In this document: positions 1 to 8,031 of the stretch, in pieces
Position numbering within the stretch: position 1 is the stretch's first letter
How the letters are laid out: every line of letters begins with the position of its first letter
Origin: an uncultured Psychroserpens sp.
GTDB taxonomy: Bacteria > Bacteroidota > Bacteroidia > Flavobacteriales > Flavobacteriaceae
Length of the DNA: 64,000 nt
Direction: 5' to 3'
NCBI RefSeq assembly: GCF_947492715.1
Contig: NZ_CANLNS010000001.1
Coordinates: 558,001-622,000 of the forward strand
Notes under the pieces: generated by a model
Told to the model about the DNA's origin: nothing
The model's database searches: none
The model's input: the letters and a program-made list of their open reading frames with translations, nothing else
Translations under genes and position numbers: made by a program

Positions 1-515
1 TTTCGAGGTTTCGACAATCGGGCAAATCCATCACAAAAATCAAATCCAAAAGCATTCGCCAACGTATTAGATGCTCCAGAAAAAGGCATATGATCTGCTA
101 TAAGTAATAAACGCCCACCATTAGATACCCATTGTTTGATCTGTTCTATCTCTTTTGTTTTAAAGGCATCATAAATAGGTTGTTGCCAATTACCAATGTT
201 TCTAGGTTCTATGGCATTAGAAATTACTAGAATATCTTGTGTTTTAAGGTCGTCATAATTTATTAATGCTTTTACTTGATAGCCATCGCGTTTCAATAAA
301 TCACTAAATGGTTTAAAACGCCCATTTTTCGTATGAAAATTATTGTGCATTTCATCGATATGAACGGTGGGGCCTTCATTTATTTTATAATAAGGACGTT
401 CTAGTTTAGGTACCATAGTAGTATCTGCACTCTGTTGAGACACGCATACAAACGAGGTGCACAAAGTACAAACTAGAATTAGTCTTTTTAAGTTAAGTGA
501 AAGCATAAACCACAT
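1..515 (-). CDS. DUF4350-like exported protein, 3' end outside window
   Basis: The minus strand is open from an ATG at 515 to the window edge, giving 171 residues of an incomplete protein. The N-terminus is hydrophobic (MWFMLSLNLKRLILVC...) and ends in a probable signal cleavage or lipobox area; a second Met at residue 4 is also possible. The later segment GGRLLLIADHMPFSGA followed by LANAFGFDFCDGFA resembles DUF4350/ThuA-like alpha-beta proteins that remain functionally uncharacterised. It reads away from a tandem dyad at 534-567 that is also found before the TonB gene, so the two may share a regulator. Family assignment is from memory of the motif; function is unknown. Confidence 0.7.
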   Translation of the reverse strand, partial: MWFMLSLNLKRLILVCTLCTSFVCVSQQSADTTMVPKLERPYYKINEGPTVHIDEMHNNFHTKNGRFKPFSDLLKRDGYQVKALINYDDLKTQDILVISNAIEPRNIGNWQQPIYDAFKTKEIEQIKQWVSNGGRLLLIADHMPFSGASNTLANAFGFDFCDGFARLSKPR

Positions 516-533
516 GTTTAACGAATCAAATAT

Positions 534-567
534 AACTAAAAGATTAGTTTAAACTATGGTTTTAGTT
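534..567. promoter_or_regulatory. tandem AACTAAA-N2-TTTAGTT dyads (imperfect)
   Basis: Two imperfect dyads, 534-549 and 552-567, are spaced 18 bp start to start just upstream of the gene starting at 515. The first matches the AACTAAA-N2-TTTAGTT pattern with one mismatch and the second with two. The same architecture is perfect at 1398-1431. Probably a double operator for a dimeric repressor; the regulator is not in this window. Confidence 0.55.
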
Positions 568-640
568 TAAAAAATTATCAAATGAGCTTAGAGGCATTAA
601 ATTTCGGGTAAAACGATGTGCCTCATACATGTATTGAATA

Positions 641-1369
641 TCAGTTATCGACTTGAAATGTTAGTGGAAAAGCATAAGGTACTCGTACAGCCCTACCACG
701 CTGCTTACCTGGTTCCATTTTTGGTAACAATCTCAGAACGCGCTTCGCCTCTTTATCAAGCCTGGTATCTGGTCCTCTGGCCTGAATGTTCGTAATATTT
801 CCTTTTTCATCGACGATAAACATCATGGAAATTCTATACTTTCCAGCTTGTAGTCCAAGTTCATTTGCCAAATCCAAGTTAAATTTTTTCTTAATGAACC
901 TATTGATTTTATCAGACATGCATTGTCTTTTCTTTTCATTGGTTTTTTTCTTTTCACAACCAGGAAAAACTGGTACGTTTTCAATAATGTGAAAAGGTAC
1001 CTCAATATCCTCCTCTACCTCCTCTACCTCAACTTCTTCCACCTCAACGATTTCTTCTTCCTGATCTGTTTCAGTAGATTCTATAACGGTCTCTTCTATT
1101 TCCTTTTCATCTTCAACGATTTCAATCTCCTCAGGCACTACAGGTGGCGGTGGCGGCGGAGGTGGTGGAATAACATCTTGATTTGTGATTGGAATCTCTT
1201 CATCATCCAAAGCCTCTAAATCCAATCGTCCAATATCTATGACCTCCTTATCGTAAGTTTTAAAATTAAGTGTCATATATGTCAAACTCATTACTAACAA
1301 TAGACCTACGGAAAAATAAAGAGAACTGTTTCTACCTATTTCTGCTTTCGAATTTTTTTTTGGTTCCAT
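641..1369 (-). CDS. tonB: energy transducer TonB
   Basis: This 242-residue protein has TonB architecture: a short cytoplasmic N-terminus, one membrane anchor (about residues 18-36), a linker with nine consecutive prolines at about 67-76, a Glu/Val-rich periplasmic spacer, and a C-terminal TonB domain from about residue 125 (containing PVFPGCE and a closing YAFPLTFQV). TonB passes proton-motive-force energy from ExbB/ExbD to outer-membrane transporters. No exbB or exbD lies nearby, so it is an accessory copy. Its promoter region holds a 36-bp perfect palindrome at 1397-1432, which suggests repression by a dedicated regulator. The family call is secure; the partner transporter is unknown. Confidence 0.9.
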   Translation of the reverse strand: MEPKKNSKAEIGRNSSLYFSVGLLLVMSLTYMTLNFKTYDKEVIDIGRLDLEALDDEEIPITNQDVIPPPPPPPPPVVPEEIEIVEDEKEIEETVIESTETDQEEEIVEVEEVEVEEVEEDIEVPFHIIENVPVFPGCEKKKTNEKKRQCMSDKINRFIKKKFNLDLANELGLQAGKYRISMMFIVDEKGNITNIQARGPDTRLDKEAKRVLRLLPKMEPGKQRGRAVRVPYAFPLTFQVDN

Positions 1370-1396
1370 AATTTTAATCGTTTTGGATTGCTAATA

Positions 1397-1432
1397 TAAC
1401 TAAAAGTTTAGTTTAAACTAAACTTTTAGTTA
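1397..1432. promoter_or_regulatory. 36-bp perfect palindrome, double operator
   Basis: The sequence from 1397 to 1432 is its own reverse complement over all 36 bases. It resolves into two dyads of the form AACTAAA-N2-TTTAGTT at 1398-1413 and 1416-1431, 18 bp apart start to start. It lies 28 bp before the TonB start (1369, minus) and 59 bp before the DUF456 start (1491, plus). Two dyads at this spacing would place two dimers on neighbouring DNA faces, as is known for BlaI/MecI-type repressors; that identity is inference. Confidence 0.65.
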
Positions 1433-1490
1433 CAAAATGTAACATTTCACAATTTTGTACGTCTTACTAGTAGAATTTTAAACCTATTTA

Positions 1491-1988
1491 ATGGATATAT
1501 TTTTAGTTATTTTGGCTGCTTTTTTTATGATTTTAGGAATCATAGGCAGTTTTCTCCCTGTATTACCAGGGCCTTTAACCAGTTGGCTTGGTTTACTTAT
1601 TTTTCATTTGGCAGATGTAGTACCAATGAATTGGACTTTTTTAATCATCACATTTATTTTTGCTCTGGGCATATGGGTCCTTGATTATATTATACCTGCC
1701 ATGGGCACTAAACGTTTTGGTGGTACCAAAGCCGGAATGATTGGCACATCTGTAGGTTTAATTGTTGGACTACTCTCTCCTATTCCTGGAGGTATTATCC
1801 TAGGTCCTTTTTTTGGAGCTTTAATTGGCGAACTTTTAAATAAAGCTGAATTTGACAAAGCGTTAAAAGCAGCATTTGGTTCCTTTTTAGGATTTATTGC
1901 TTCCACTTTTATCAAGTTTGTGGTGGCTATGGTATTTCTAGGTTTCTTTATTGTGAAGTTTTTCGAATATAAAGACCTATTATTATAA
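1491..1988 (+). CDS. DUF456 domain membrane protein
   Basis: This 165-residue, almost wholly hydrophobic protein has the DUF456 pattern: an N-terminal hydrophobic hairpin with GSFLPVLPGP, then a glycine-rich repeat region (GTKAGMIGTSVGLIVGL, then PGGIILGPFFGALIGELL) and a C-terminal membrane segment (FIKFVVAMVFLGFFIVKFF). About four to five membrane segments are likely. The family is widespread and has no established function; the Gly-rich motifs resemble glycine-zipper packing. It diverges from TonB and may share the palindromic control region. A strong hairpin terminator follows immediately at 1993. Confidence 0.85.
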   Translation: MDIFLVILAAFFMILGIIGSFLPVLPGPLTSWLGLLIFHLADVVPMNWTFLIITFIFALGIWVLDYIIPAMGTKRFGGTKAGMIGTSVGLIVGLLSPIPGGIILGPFFGALIGELLNKAEFDKALKAAFGSFLGFIASTFIKFVVAMVFLGFFIVKFFEYKDLLL

Positions 1989-1992
1989 AAGA

Positions 1993-2026
1993 AAAACCTA
2001 ACGCCTGTTGAGAAGCGTTAGGTTTT
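1993..2026. terminator. intrinsic terminator after DUF456 gene
   Basis: A perfect 12-bp stem (AAAACCTAACGC pairing with GCGTTAGGTTTT) with a 10-base loop begins 5 bp after the DUF456 stop codon and ends in a T-rich run. Confidence 0.8.
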
Positions 2027-2117
2027 AGTTCTTTGCTATTAATTCAACAAATTACTTAGAGGGATTAATTAATTTTGTTGACACTTCAAATATATTTAAT
2101 GTAATTCACTTTTTGTT

Positions 2118-2153
2118 ACGGAAAAACCGTAAACTTGGTGTGGAAAAACCGTA
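2118..2153. repeat. tandem GGAAAAACCGTA repeat with dyad
   Basis: GGAAAAACCGTA occurs at 2120-2131 and again at 2142-2153, 22 bp apart. The first copy sits in the dyad TTACGG-AAAAA-CCGTAA (2116-2132). The spot lies between two convergent genes, so it is either a binding site or a decayed terminator. No further copy was seen by eye. Confidence 0.4.
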
Positions 2154-2222
2154 GTTTTCAAGTATAGATGCACTTTCAAGAGGGTCTCGAAACGTAAAAA
2201 AGTGTAATTTTAACAGTATTTT

Positions 2223-2891
2223 TTAGAGAAAACCTTTTTTTCTAGCCTCAATTATCAAAGATTCGTCTTTTCCGTCGTTAATAGAGAATAATATTTTAAG
2301 CTGTTTTTTTCGTTTTTCTATAGCGCTCATAGACAGATCAATATACTCTGTTAAGCTTCTTGTTTTAATTCCTTGAGATAGTAAATGAAGAATTTTACGG
2401 TTAATCTCATCCACATAAATCTCGTTGACTACAGATTTATTGAGGAAATTACTTACTGTACTACTGTAATATGGAGGGTCTGTTAAAATATGGTGAAACG
2501 CTTCGGCCAATTCACTGGATGTAAGATCACTTTTTATTAAAAAACCATCAGGGTTGATTTCTTTTACAATGCTATGTATTCTATACGATTCATTAAACAT
2601 TGTTAGGATAATGACTTTAGCATCAGGCATAATATTGCGTGAAATTTTTGCCAAATCTTCTCCCGAAGTTATTTTTCCGTCTGAAGACGCTGGTAAACTA
2701 ATGTCAAAAAAACACACATCATATGGTCGTTCATTAGCTGCTTTCTGCATAAGTAGGTTTGCAGCATCACATGTATTTGCAGTATCGATAACCAAGGTTT
2801 GATCATCTTTTTTAGTAGCCATCAATGTGTTTTGATACCCTTCAATAATGATTGGGTGATCATCCACCATTAATATGTGAATATGTTGCAT
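2223..2891 (-). CDS. LuxR/NarL-type response regulator
   Basis: The 222-residue protein begins with a receiver domain: acidic pair near residues 10-11 (MVDDHP), phosphoacceptor Asp63 in CFFDISLP, Thr97 in IILTMFN and Lys120 in GFLIKSD. The C-terminus (about 160-205) is a helix-turn-helix of LuxR type, somewhat divergent (ILHLLSQGIKTRSLTEYIDLSMSAIEKRKKQLK region). It should be phosphorylated by the kinase encoded just upstream, whose stop is 4 bp from this start, so the two are one operon. Targets are unknown. Confidence 0.88.
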   Translation of the reverse strand: MQHIHILMVDDHPIIIEGYQNTLMATKKDDQTLVIDTANTCDAANLLMQKAANERPYDVCFFDISLPASSDGKITSGEDLAKISRNIMPDAKVIILTMFNESYRIHSIVKEINPDGFLIKSDLTSSELAEAFHHILTDPPYYSSTVSNFLNKSVVNEIYVDEINRKILHLLSQGIKTRSLTEYIDLSMSAIEKRKKQLKILFSINDGKDESLIIEARKKGFL

Positions 2892-2895
2892 TGTT

Positions 2896-4911
2896 TTAAT
2901 TTTTGTAAGGAATAGTAATACTAACCTCGGTCCCTTCTTTTAAAATAGAGTTAAACTCGGCTTTCCCTTCGACCTCATTTACTCTAGAATTTATGTTTTT
3001 AAGGCCAATACCCTTTTTACTTTTATTGACATCAAAACCATCTCCATCATCTATAATGGATAAGCAAATTACATTATTTTTTAATTGAATACTAATTTTT
3101 ACGCTATTTGCGTTGGCATGTTTATAAATATTTTGAAGTGATTCTTGTATGATCCTGTAAATGTTGATTTTAGTCTTATTAGGTACACTTTCCCAGTTGA
3201 TATCATCTGTATAATCAAACGAGGAATCTAATTGATAAGCCACAGTTTGTTTTTCGATGAGTTCGGAGACAATATCCATAAATCCAGATCCCGATACGAA
3301 ATCGGTATTTAAATCGTGAGAGACTTTTCTAATGTCGTTTTCAATAGTCATCAGCTCTTTAATATAGGTTGCTCTATTTTTTATGGCCTCTTGTCCTTCT
3401 GAAAAGTTTAAACTATCTAAACTGAGTCTGGTGCCAAACAATCGCCCTAAAATGCCATCGTGAAGTTCTTCGGAAATTCGTTTCTTTTCTCCAGCTCTAG
3501 CCTCATCAACTTTATCTTGCTGTGATAACATGAGGTTATAAATTTCTTCGTTGGCCTTTTGTTGGTCTTGTTCAAACCTTAACTCTTTGTTTCTAGCCCG
3601 TTGCGTTATGATGATGTACAATAAAAAGAAGGTCACTAGTAAGCCTCCAGAAATAGCGAGCAACCACATGAGTTGCTCAGACATTTTTTCATTGGCTATT
3701 TCTAATTGTTCTGTTTCTAACTCGATACGTGCAAATTTATTACGCACATTGCGTTCAACATTCAATAAACTATCACTAAGTCTAATATGTTCAGATAAAT
3801 ATTCCTTAACTTCTTTTCCTTCGCTTAAATCAGAAAGCAGAAGTAGCGACTCCAATACCAAATCATTGGAAGATAATTCTTTAGCGATTCTATAAGATAT
3901 ATTTGCATAGGATTTAGCAGATTCTAGTTCCCCAATATCCAGGTGAAATCTAGAATAATCTATAGCAACTCCAAGTTTTGTTAGTGGATCTTGTAGAGTA
4001 TCACTAATATGATATGCTTTTTCAAAAAGACTTCCAACCTCTTTAATATCTCTATTTTCTTTGAGTGATTTAGCATAGGCTAAGTTACCTAATGTTAACG
4101 CATAAAATGAAGTGTCATCTATATCTAAACCATCTTCATCAATCACTTTTTGATATAATTCAATTGATTTATCTAAATCACCTTTTTTTCTATAGACAAT
4201 TGCTTGATTATTCAACGAATACAGGTTGTTATAATAACCTTCCTTCATTTCTAGGCTTATATTCAAAGCTTTATCATGATATTCAAGGGCTTTATCGTAA
4301 TTCTTCAGTTTAAGTGAAATAATGCCTATCAGATTATTTAAAATCCATAATTGATCTAAGATAAATTCACTTTTTGGTAATTCATTAAATAATTTTATTG
4401 CTTCTACTGCTCTTTCTTCACTTCCAATGTAATCTTTTTCTGTTTCTTGAAGGTCAGCAATATTTAAAAGTATTTCTGCCTTTTTTCTAATATTTTTTAA
4501 CTGACCATAAAGTTTTAACGATTTTGAATAGTAAAAATAGGCGCTATCATTTTGCGCTTCATTATGATGATAAAGAGCCAAATTGTGATTAGCAACTACC
4601 AATGACAAGGAGTCATTAATTTCTTTGGCTAGTTTCAGATTTTGTAGATTCGTTTTATAATGAAGATTACTATTTCCAGTAAAAGCATACATGAAAGACA
4701 AATACCTATTTACCTTTAATATAAGAGAATCATTTTTGGTTTCTTCGGCAAGTTTTGACGCTTTAAGTGCAAATGCTAATCTTTTTTCAGGTGAAAATCT
4801 TTCATCAGATGATTGGTTATAAAGAAAAGTAATACTATCGTTTTTAACTTTATTTTGCCCAAACCCATTAAGCGATAAACAAAATAATAAGATTAAGATT
4901 ATTAAGCGCAT
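2896..4911 (-). CDS. TPR-containing sensor histidine kinase
   Basis: The 671-residue protein starts with a signal peptide (first 19 residues, ending GFG-QN), followed by a periplasmic array of tetratricopeptide-like repeats (about 40-380), a coiled-coil segment (about 385-412), one membrane helix (about 415-436), a HisKA_3 dimerisation domain with His484 in SEELHDGILGR, and a HATPase_c domain with the N-box IIQESLQNIYKHA. This layout is common in flavobacterial LuxR-partnered kinases. The TPR region probably senses a periplasmic protein or peptide, but the signal is unknown. It forms an operon with the downstream regulator. Confidence 0.9.
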   Translation of the reverse strand: MRLIILILLFCLSLNGFGQNKVKNDSITFLYNQSSDERFSPEKRLAFALKASKLAEETKNDSLILKVNRYLSFMYAFTGNSNLHYKTNLQNLKLAKEINDSLSLVVANHNLALYHHNEAQNDSAYFYYSKSLKLYGQLKNIRKKAEILLNIADLQETEKDYIGSEERAVEAIKLFNELPKSEFILDQLWILNNLIGIISLKLKNYDKALEYHDKALNISLEMKEGYYNNLYSLNNQAIVYRKKGDLDKSIELYQKVIDEDGLDIDDTSFYALTLGNLAYAKSLKENRDIKEVGSLFEKAYHISDTLQDPLTKLGVAIDYSRFHLDIGELESAKSYANISYRIAKELSSNDLVLESLLLLSDLSEGKEVKEYLSEHIRLSDSLLNVERNVRNKFARIELETEQLEIANEKMSEQLMWLLAISGGLLVTFFLLYIIITQRARNKELRFEQDQQKANEEIYNLMLSQQDKVDEARAGEKKRISEELHDGILGRLFGTRLSLDSLNFSEGQEAIKNRATYIKELMTIENDIRKVSHDLNTDFVSGSGFMDIVSELIEKQTVAYQLDSSFDYTDDINWESVPNKTKINIYRIIQESLQNIYKHANANSVKISIQLKNNVICLSIIDDGDGFDVNKSKKGIGLKNINSRVNEVEGKAEFNSILKEGTEVSITIPYKN

Positions 4912-4988
4912 TAGGAAAAATAGTTATTAAAAATCTATTTCAAATTTAGAACAATTATTTTAAACTCATTACTAATTGCACTAAATAA

Positions 4989-5023
4989 GTATGGCCCTTA
5001 TGTTATTCACATAAGGGCCATAC
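4989..5023. terminator. strong hairpin, probable terminator
   Basis: A perfect 15-bp stem (GTATGGCCCTTATGT pairing with ACATAAGGGCCATAC) has a 5-base loop. On the minus strand it follows the small frameshifted gene ending at 5046; on the plus strand it is followed by CTTTTTA. It separates that gene from the histidine kinase operon. Confidence 0.75.
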
Positions 5024-5045
5024 CTTTTTAAGCATAACTAATATA

Positions 5046-5217
5046 TTATGCCTGAGTAGTGATGTTTCTTTTCTTCTTAGACGTAGCTAATAAATCGTAA
5101 TCAGATTTAGTTTCAATAGTATCTTTTTCAGAATCAATAATTGAATCACTGCTTTGTCCAGAGATTGTTAATACTAATACTGCAAGTAGTAGAAAAGTAA
5201 TTTTCAGGGTTTTCATG
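5046..5217 (-). pseudogene. small exported peptide gene split by a +1 frameshift
   Basis: From ATG 5217 the frame reads MKTLKITFLLLAVLVLTIS, a clean signal peptide, then WTKQ and a TGA stop at 5146-5148. Skipping one T in TCTTGGACA (near 5158-5162) moves into a frame reading GQSSDSIIDSEKDTIETKSD, then YDLLATSKKKRNITTQA, and a stop at 5046-5048. The joined product would be about 56 residues with a normal export signal and a basic tail. This fits a small secreted protein broken by a one-base insertion, or a sequencing error. A terminator follows at 4989-5023, which supports a once-functional gene. An alternative is that only the 23-residue peptide is made. Confidence 0.5.
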
Positions 5218-5662
5218 TTTTTCGTTTTTAGGGATTATCTATTCAATTTTAATTTATGTTAATAATAAAACAGCATCAAAAAATGCCAATCGAGGGAAGA
5301 ATGGATTATTAACTTTTAAGCATAAAAATGCCTATAAAAATTGAGGGAAATTTAAACGCGCAAATGCATTTAAACATGAAATGGATTAATAAAATACCTT
5401 GATAAGTGATTTTAGGGGCTTATGAAGGACTTCAAACATACCACTTTTTAGGAGATAAACAAAAAAATATCCGACTAAATGTATTTTAATATCGATGAAA
5501 TACACTAATCGTAGTTTTTCATTGTTCATTAACTGTTAATAACTCGTTCCATTTCAGCATAAAATCTTAAAACAAAATGATATCACTTAACATAAGTTTA
5601 AACAAATTTGAATTATAGTTCTTTACATTTGAGATTACTGTTATCCTATAATACCAATCAAA
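5218..5662. other. 445-bp intergenic region, no gene seen
   Basis: AT-rich spacer with no convincing reading frame. It holds the 16-mer ATATCCGACTAAATGT at 5467-5482, nearly repeated at 39708-39723, and a long T/A-rich leader before the gene at 5663. No TAnnTTTG box with a good upstream TTG was found. Confidence 0.5.
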
Positions 5663-6766
5663 ATGAGGCGCTTTCTTATTGTTTTACTTGTAGCTTTTCT
5701 CAGCTCATGCCAGCAACCTGTAGATTTAGACTTCGAAAAAGAACAAATAAAAGCACAGCTTGATAAAGTAACTCAAGCCCATTATAAAGGGGATGCTAAT
5801 TTATTTTATCAACCTAATGCAGAGCAATGGTATGATGTACGATCTGGACAAGTAAAAATCAGACATAAAGAAGATGCTATTCCCGGCACTCAAAATTATT
5901 TAGATCATATGGAATTTAAAGATATGATCATGCGTGACGAACCTATTATAGAAATTTCAGATGATGCCACTTTAGCAACATATACTAATTCGGGAGTGAT
6001 AAGAGGGTTTTTGAATAAAGAACCCATTTTTTGGGTGGTGGCTTGGCAAAGCACTTTAAAAAAAATTAATAACGAGTGGAACATAATAAGCACCACCAAT
6101 ACCGAAGCTACAAAAACCATTAGCGCCAACGTTATTATAGATAATTCAAAAGACTATACAAAGGCAACTGATAGTTTACAGTCATTATATGCTATGGCTA
6201 ATTGCATAGCTCCAGATCTCAGACCTTTTAAAACACTCATTTTATCGTCTCATAAAAAGAGTAAGATGGAACAGCAGTCTGGTAACAGCCATTATATCTT
6301 GAAACAAGGTGAATCTAACTCTTGGAGTTATAATGTAAATACCAAAACGCTCACAGATAGTCTTAGTGCTAGCACTAAAACTTTTGTACAAGGTCATGAG
6401 TTGCATTGGTTAAGTTTATTTCCGGAGGATCGTTATTCTAATCCGTCATTTGACGGGATTATTAAATTCAAAGATCAGGATGCTTTTAAAATTACCTTTA
6501 CAAATCTCACTAATTCTCCCGTAAACTTCTATTATGCTTTTGAAAATTATCAACCTCTTGGCTTTGAGATTTTCCCAGGAGAAGGTCAGGACAAAGTTGT
6601 CATTTTATTTGAAGATTGGAATACCTTAGATGATCTCAATATGTTTAAAAAAGCCACCTTTACACAAGGTGATGAGATTTTTAGTTATGACTTTTCTGTA
6701 ATTAAACTAAATAGTCTAGACGAAACAGATTTTGAGCGTAAAGCGCAAATGATTACTGAAGATTGA
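5663..6766 (+). CDS. NTF2/SnoaL-like lipoprotein
   Basis: The 367-residue protein has a lipoprotein signal with lipobox Cys16 (AFLSSC). Residues about 25-155 look like an NTF2/SnoaL-like cone: an initial helix (FEKEQIKAQLDKVTQAHYKGDANLF), a middle strand region and a closing segment (WVVAWQSTLKKINNEWNIISTTNTEA) typical of DUF4440-type proteins. The remaining 200 residues are a beta-rich domain with no family I recognise. It is probably anchored facing the periplasm. It is a single gene with a long leader; function is unknown. Confidence 0.75.
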   Translation: MRRFLIVLLVAFLSSCQQPVDLDFEKEQIKAQLDKVTQAHYKGDANLFYQPNAEQWYDVRSGQVKIRHKEDAIPGTQNYLDHMEFKDMIMRDEPIIEISDDATLATYTNSGVIRGFLNKEPIFWVVAWQSTLKKINNEWNIISTTNTEATKTISANVIIDNSKDYTKATDSLQSLYAMANCIAPDLRPFKTLILSSHKKSKMEQQSGNSHYILKQGESNSWSYNVNTKTLTDSLSASTKTFVQGHELHWLSLFPEDRYSNPSFDGIIKFKDQDAFKITFTNLTNSPVNFYYAFENYQPLGFEIFPGEGQDKVVILFEDWNTLDDLNMFKKATFTQGDEIFSYDFSVIKLNSLDETDFERKAQMITED

Positions 6767-6789
6767 ATGGTATTATCATAAAACAAAAA

Positions 6790-6884
6790 AGCATCCCGAT
6801 TCCGATATATCGGAAAAGGAAAGCTTCTCATCGGTAAGAACTCAACAACATTGAGGTTCTCACAACTCTAGGATCTCTCCTAGA
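6790..6884. other. run of small hairpins between genes
   Basis: Three hairpins follow each other: CCGATATATCGG near 6800, GAACTCAA paired with TTGAGGTTC near 6838-6860, and TCTAGGA-TCTC-TCCTAGA at 6867-6884. None has a strong T-run, so a simple terminator is not obvious. It may be the processed 3' end of the lipoprotein mRNA or a small structured RNA. Confidence 0.3.
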
Positions 6885-6907
6885 ACAACACAACTAATCT
6901 TTATTGC

Positions 6908-6936
6908 AAAAAAAAGCCCTAATCTCTTAAGGCTCT
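6908..6936 (-). terminator. terminator after tRNA-Asp
   Basis: On the minus strand AGCCTTAAGAGATTAGGGCT folds into a short stem and is followed by eight T residues, 12 bp beyond the 3' end of the tRNA. Confidence 0.65.
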
Positions 6937-6947
6937 TGCAATTTTAG

Positions 6948-7021
6948 CGGTCTGGACGGGACTCGAACCCGCGACCTTCGCCGTGACAGGGCGACATTCT
7001 AACCAACTGAACTACCAGACC
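6948..7021 (-). tRNA. tRNA-Asp (GTC anticodon)
   Basis: A 74-base cloverleaf on the minus strand: acceptor GGTCTGG paired with CCAGACC, D-arm containing TAGTTCAGTTGGTTAGA, anticodon loop CCTGTCACG with anticodon GTC, and T-arm GGTTCGAGTCCC. The discriminator base is G, as expected for tRNA-Asp. The CCA tail is not encoded. It is a single tRNA gene followed by a T-rich terminator. Confidence 0.97.
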
Positions 7022-7098
7022 GTTGCTTTATTGCGAGGGCAAATATACATTCGATTTTTAATATCACAAATATTTTAGGACAATTTTTTATCAAAAAA

Positions 7099-8028
7099 TT
7101 AAATAAATTTTTGTCGCTCTACCATATAGGTCGTTAATATCTTATCAAAGGGTTTATTGATATCTGCTTCCACATATTTAATTTGATATTGACCACATTT
7201 TAAACGAATACTTTTAAAGTACTCATCAACAGCACTTTCATAACCTTCTTTTACCGTATCTGGATACAAATTGATGTACTCATTGGTTTCAACATCTATA
7301 AAGCGCTTCGGTGTATTGTCAAAATCGAATTTCAACTCCTTCTCTCTATCTATCACATGAAACAGAACCACTTCGTGCTTGTTATACTTTAAATGTCGCA
7401 AAGCTTCAAATAGTTTTACCTCGTCTGTCGAGGTTTGAAACATATCAGTAAAAAAGAAAATCAATGAGCGTCTGTGAATATTTTCAGCAATTTGATGTAA
7501 ATAGGTATAGGTTTCGGTTTGCTTATTAAGCTGTTTTGAAACCACCATCTTACTTAATTGACTTAGCAACATCTGATGATGACGTTCACTTCCCTTTTCA
7601 GGAGCATAATAATCATAAGCATCACTATAGATACTTAAGCCAACTGCATCGCGCTGCTTCTTTAAAATATGCATTAAGGAGGCAGATGCCAAGGCCGAAA
7701 ATCCAATCTTATTGAGATGGGCTATACTAAAATCTTTCATTTCAGGATAATGCATTGAGCTGCTATTATCTACAATGAGGTGGCAACGTAAGTTGGTTTC
7801 ATCGTCGTAACGCTTCGTATAGAGCTTATCTGTTTTAGCATAGAGTTTCCAATCTATGTGTCTCGTGCTTTCGCCTTGATTATATATTTTATGTTCGGCG
7901 AACTCCGCAGAAAAGCCATGAAACGGACTCTTATGCATCCCAGCAATAAACCCTTCTACCACTTGCTTTGCGAGTAGTTCTAAGTTTTTAAAGCCTCCAG
8001 CTTTATTAAGTTCTGCCTGTAAATTCAT
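7099..8028 (-). CDS. DUF58 domain protein
   Basis: The 309-residue protein carries the DUF58 signature GESTRHIDWKLYAKTDKLYTKRYDDE near residues 50-80 and a von Willebrand A-like segment with LIVDNSSSMH (a DxSxS MIDAS-type motif). DUF58 proteins are usually encoded beside MoxR ATPases and are thought to act with them in assembly or maturation of envelope proteins; no moxR gene is next to this one. Its start lies 4 bp from the stop of clpP, so the two are probably co-transcribed. The molecular role is unproven. Confidence 0.88.
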   Translation of the reverse strand: MNLQAELNKAGGFKNLELLAKQVVEGFIAGMHKSPFHGFSAEFAEHKIYNQGESTRHIDWKLYAKTDKLYTKRYDDETNLRCHLIVDNSSSMHYPEMKDFSIAHLNKIGFSALASASLMHILKKQRDAVGLSIYSDAYDYYAPEKGSERHHQMLLSQLSKMVVSKQLNKQTETYTYLHQIAENIHRRSLIFFFTDMFQTSTDEVKLFEALRHLKYNKHEVVLFHVIDREKELKFDFDNTPKRFIDVETNEYINLYPDTVKEGYESAVDEYFKSIRLKCGQYQIKYVEADINKPFDKILTTYMVERQKFI

Positions 8029-8031
8029 CTG

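Noticed and set aside
923-1219. Plus-strand open frame opposite tonB
   Set aside because: It is the complement of the Glu/Pro-rich TonB linker, with Phe/Leu-rich low-complexity content and no start context.
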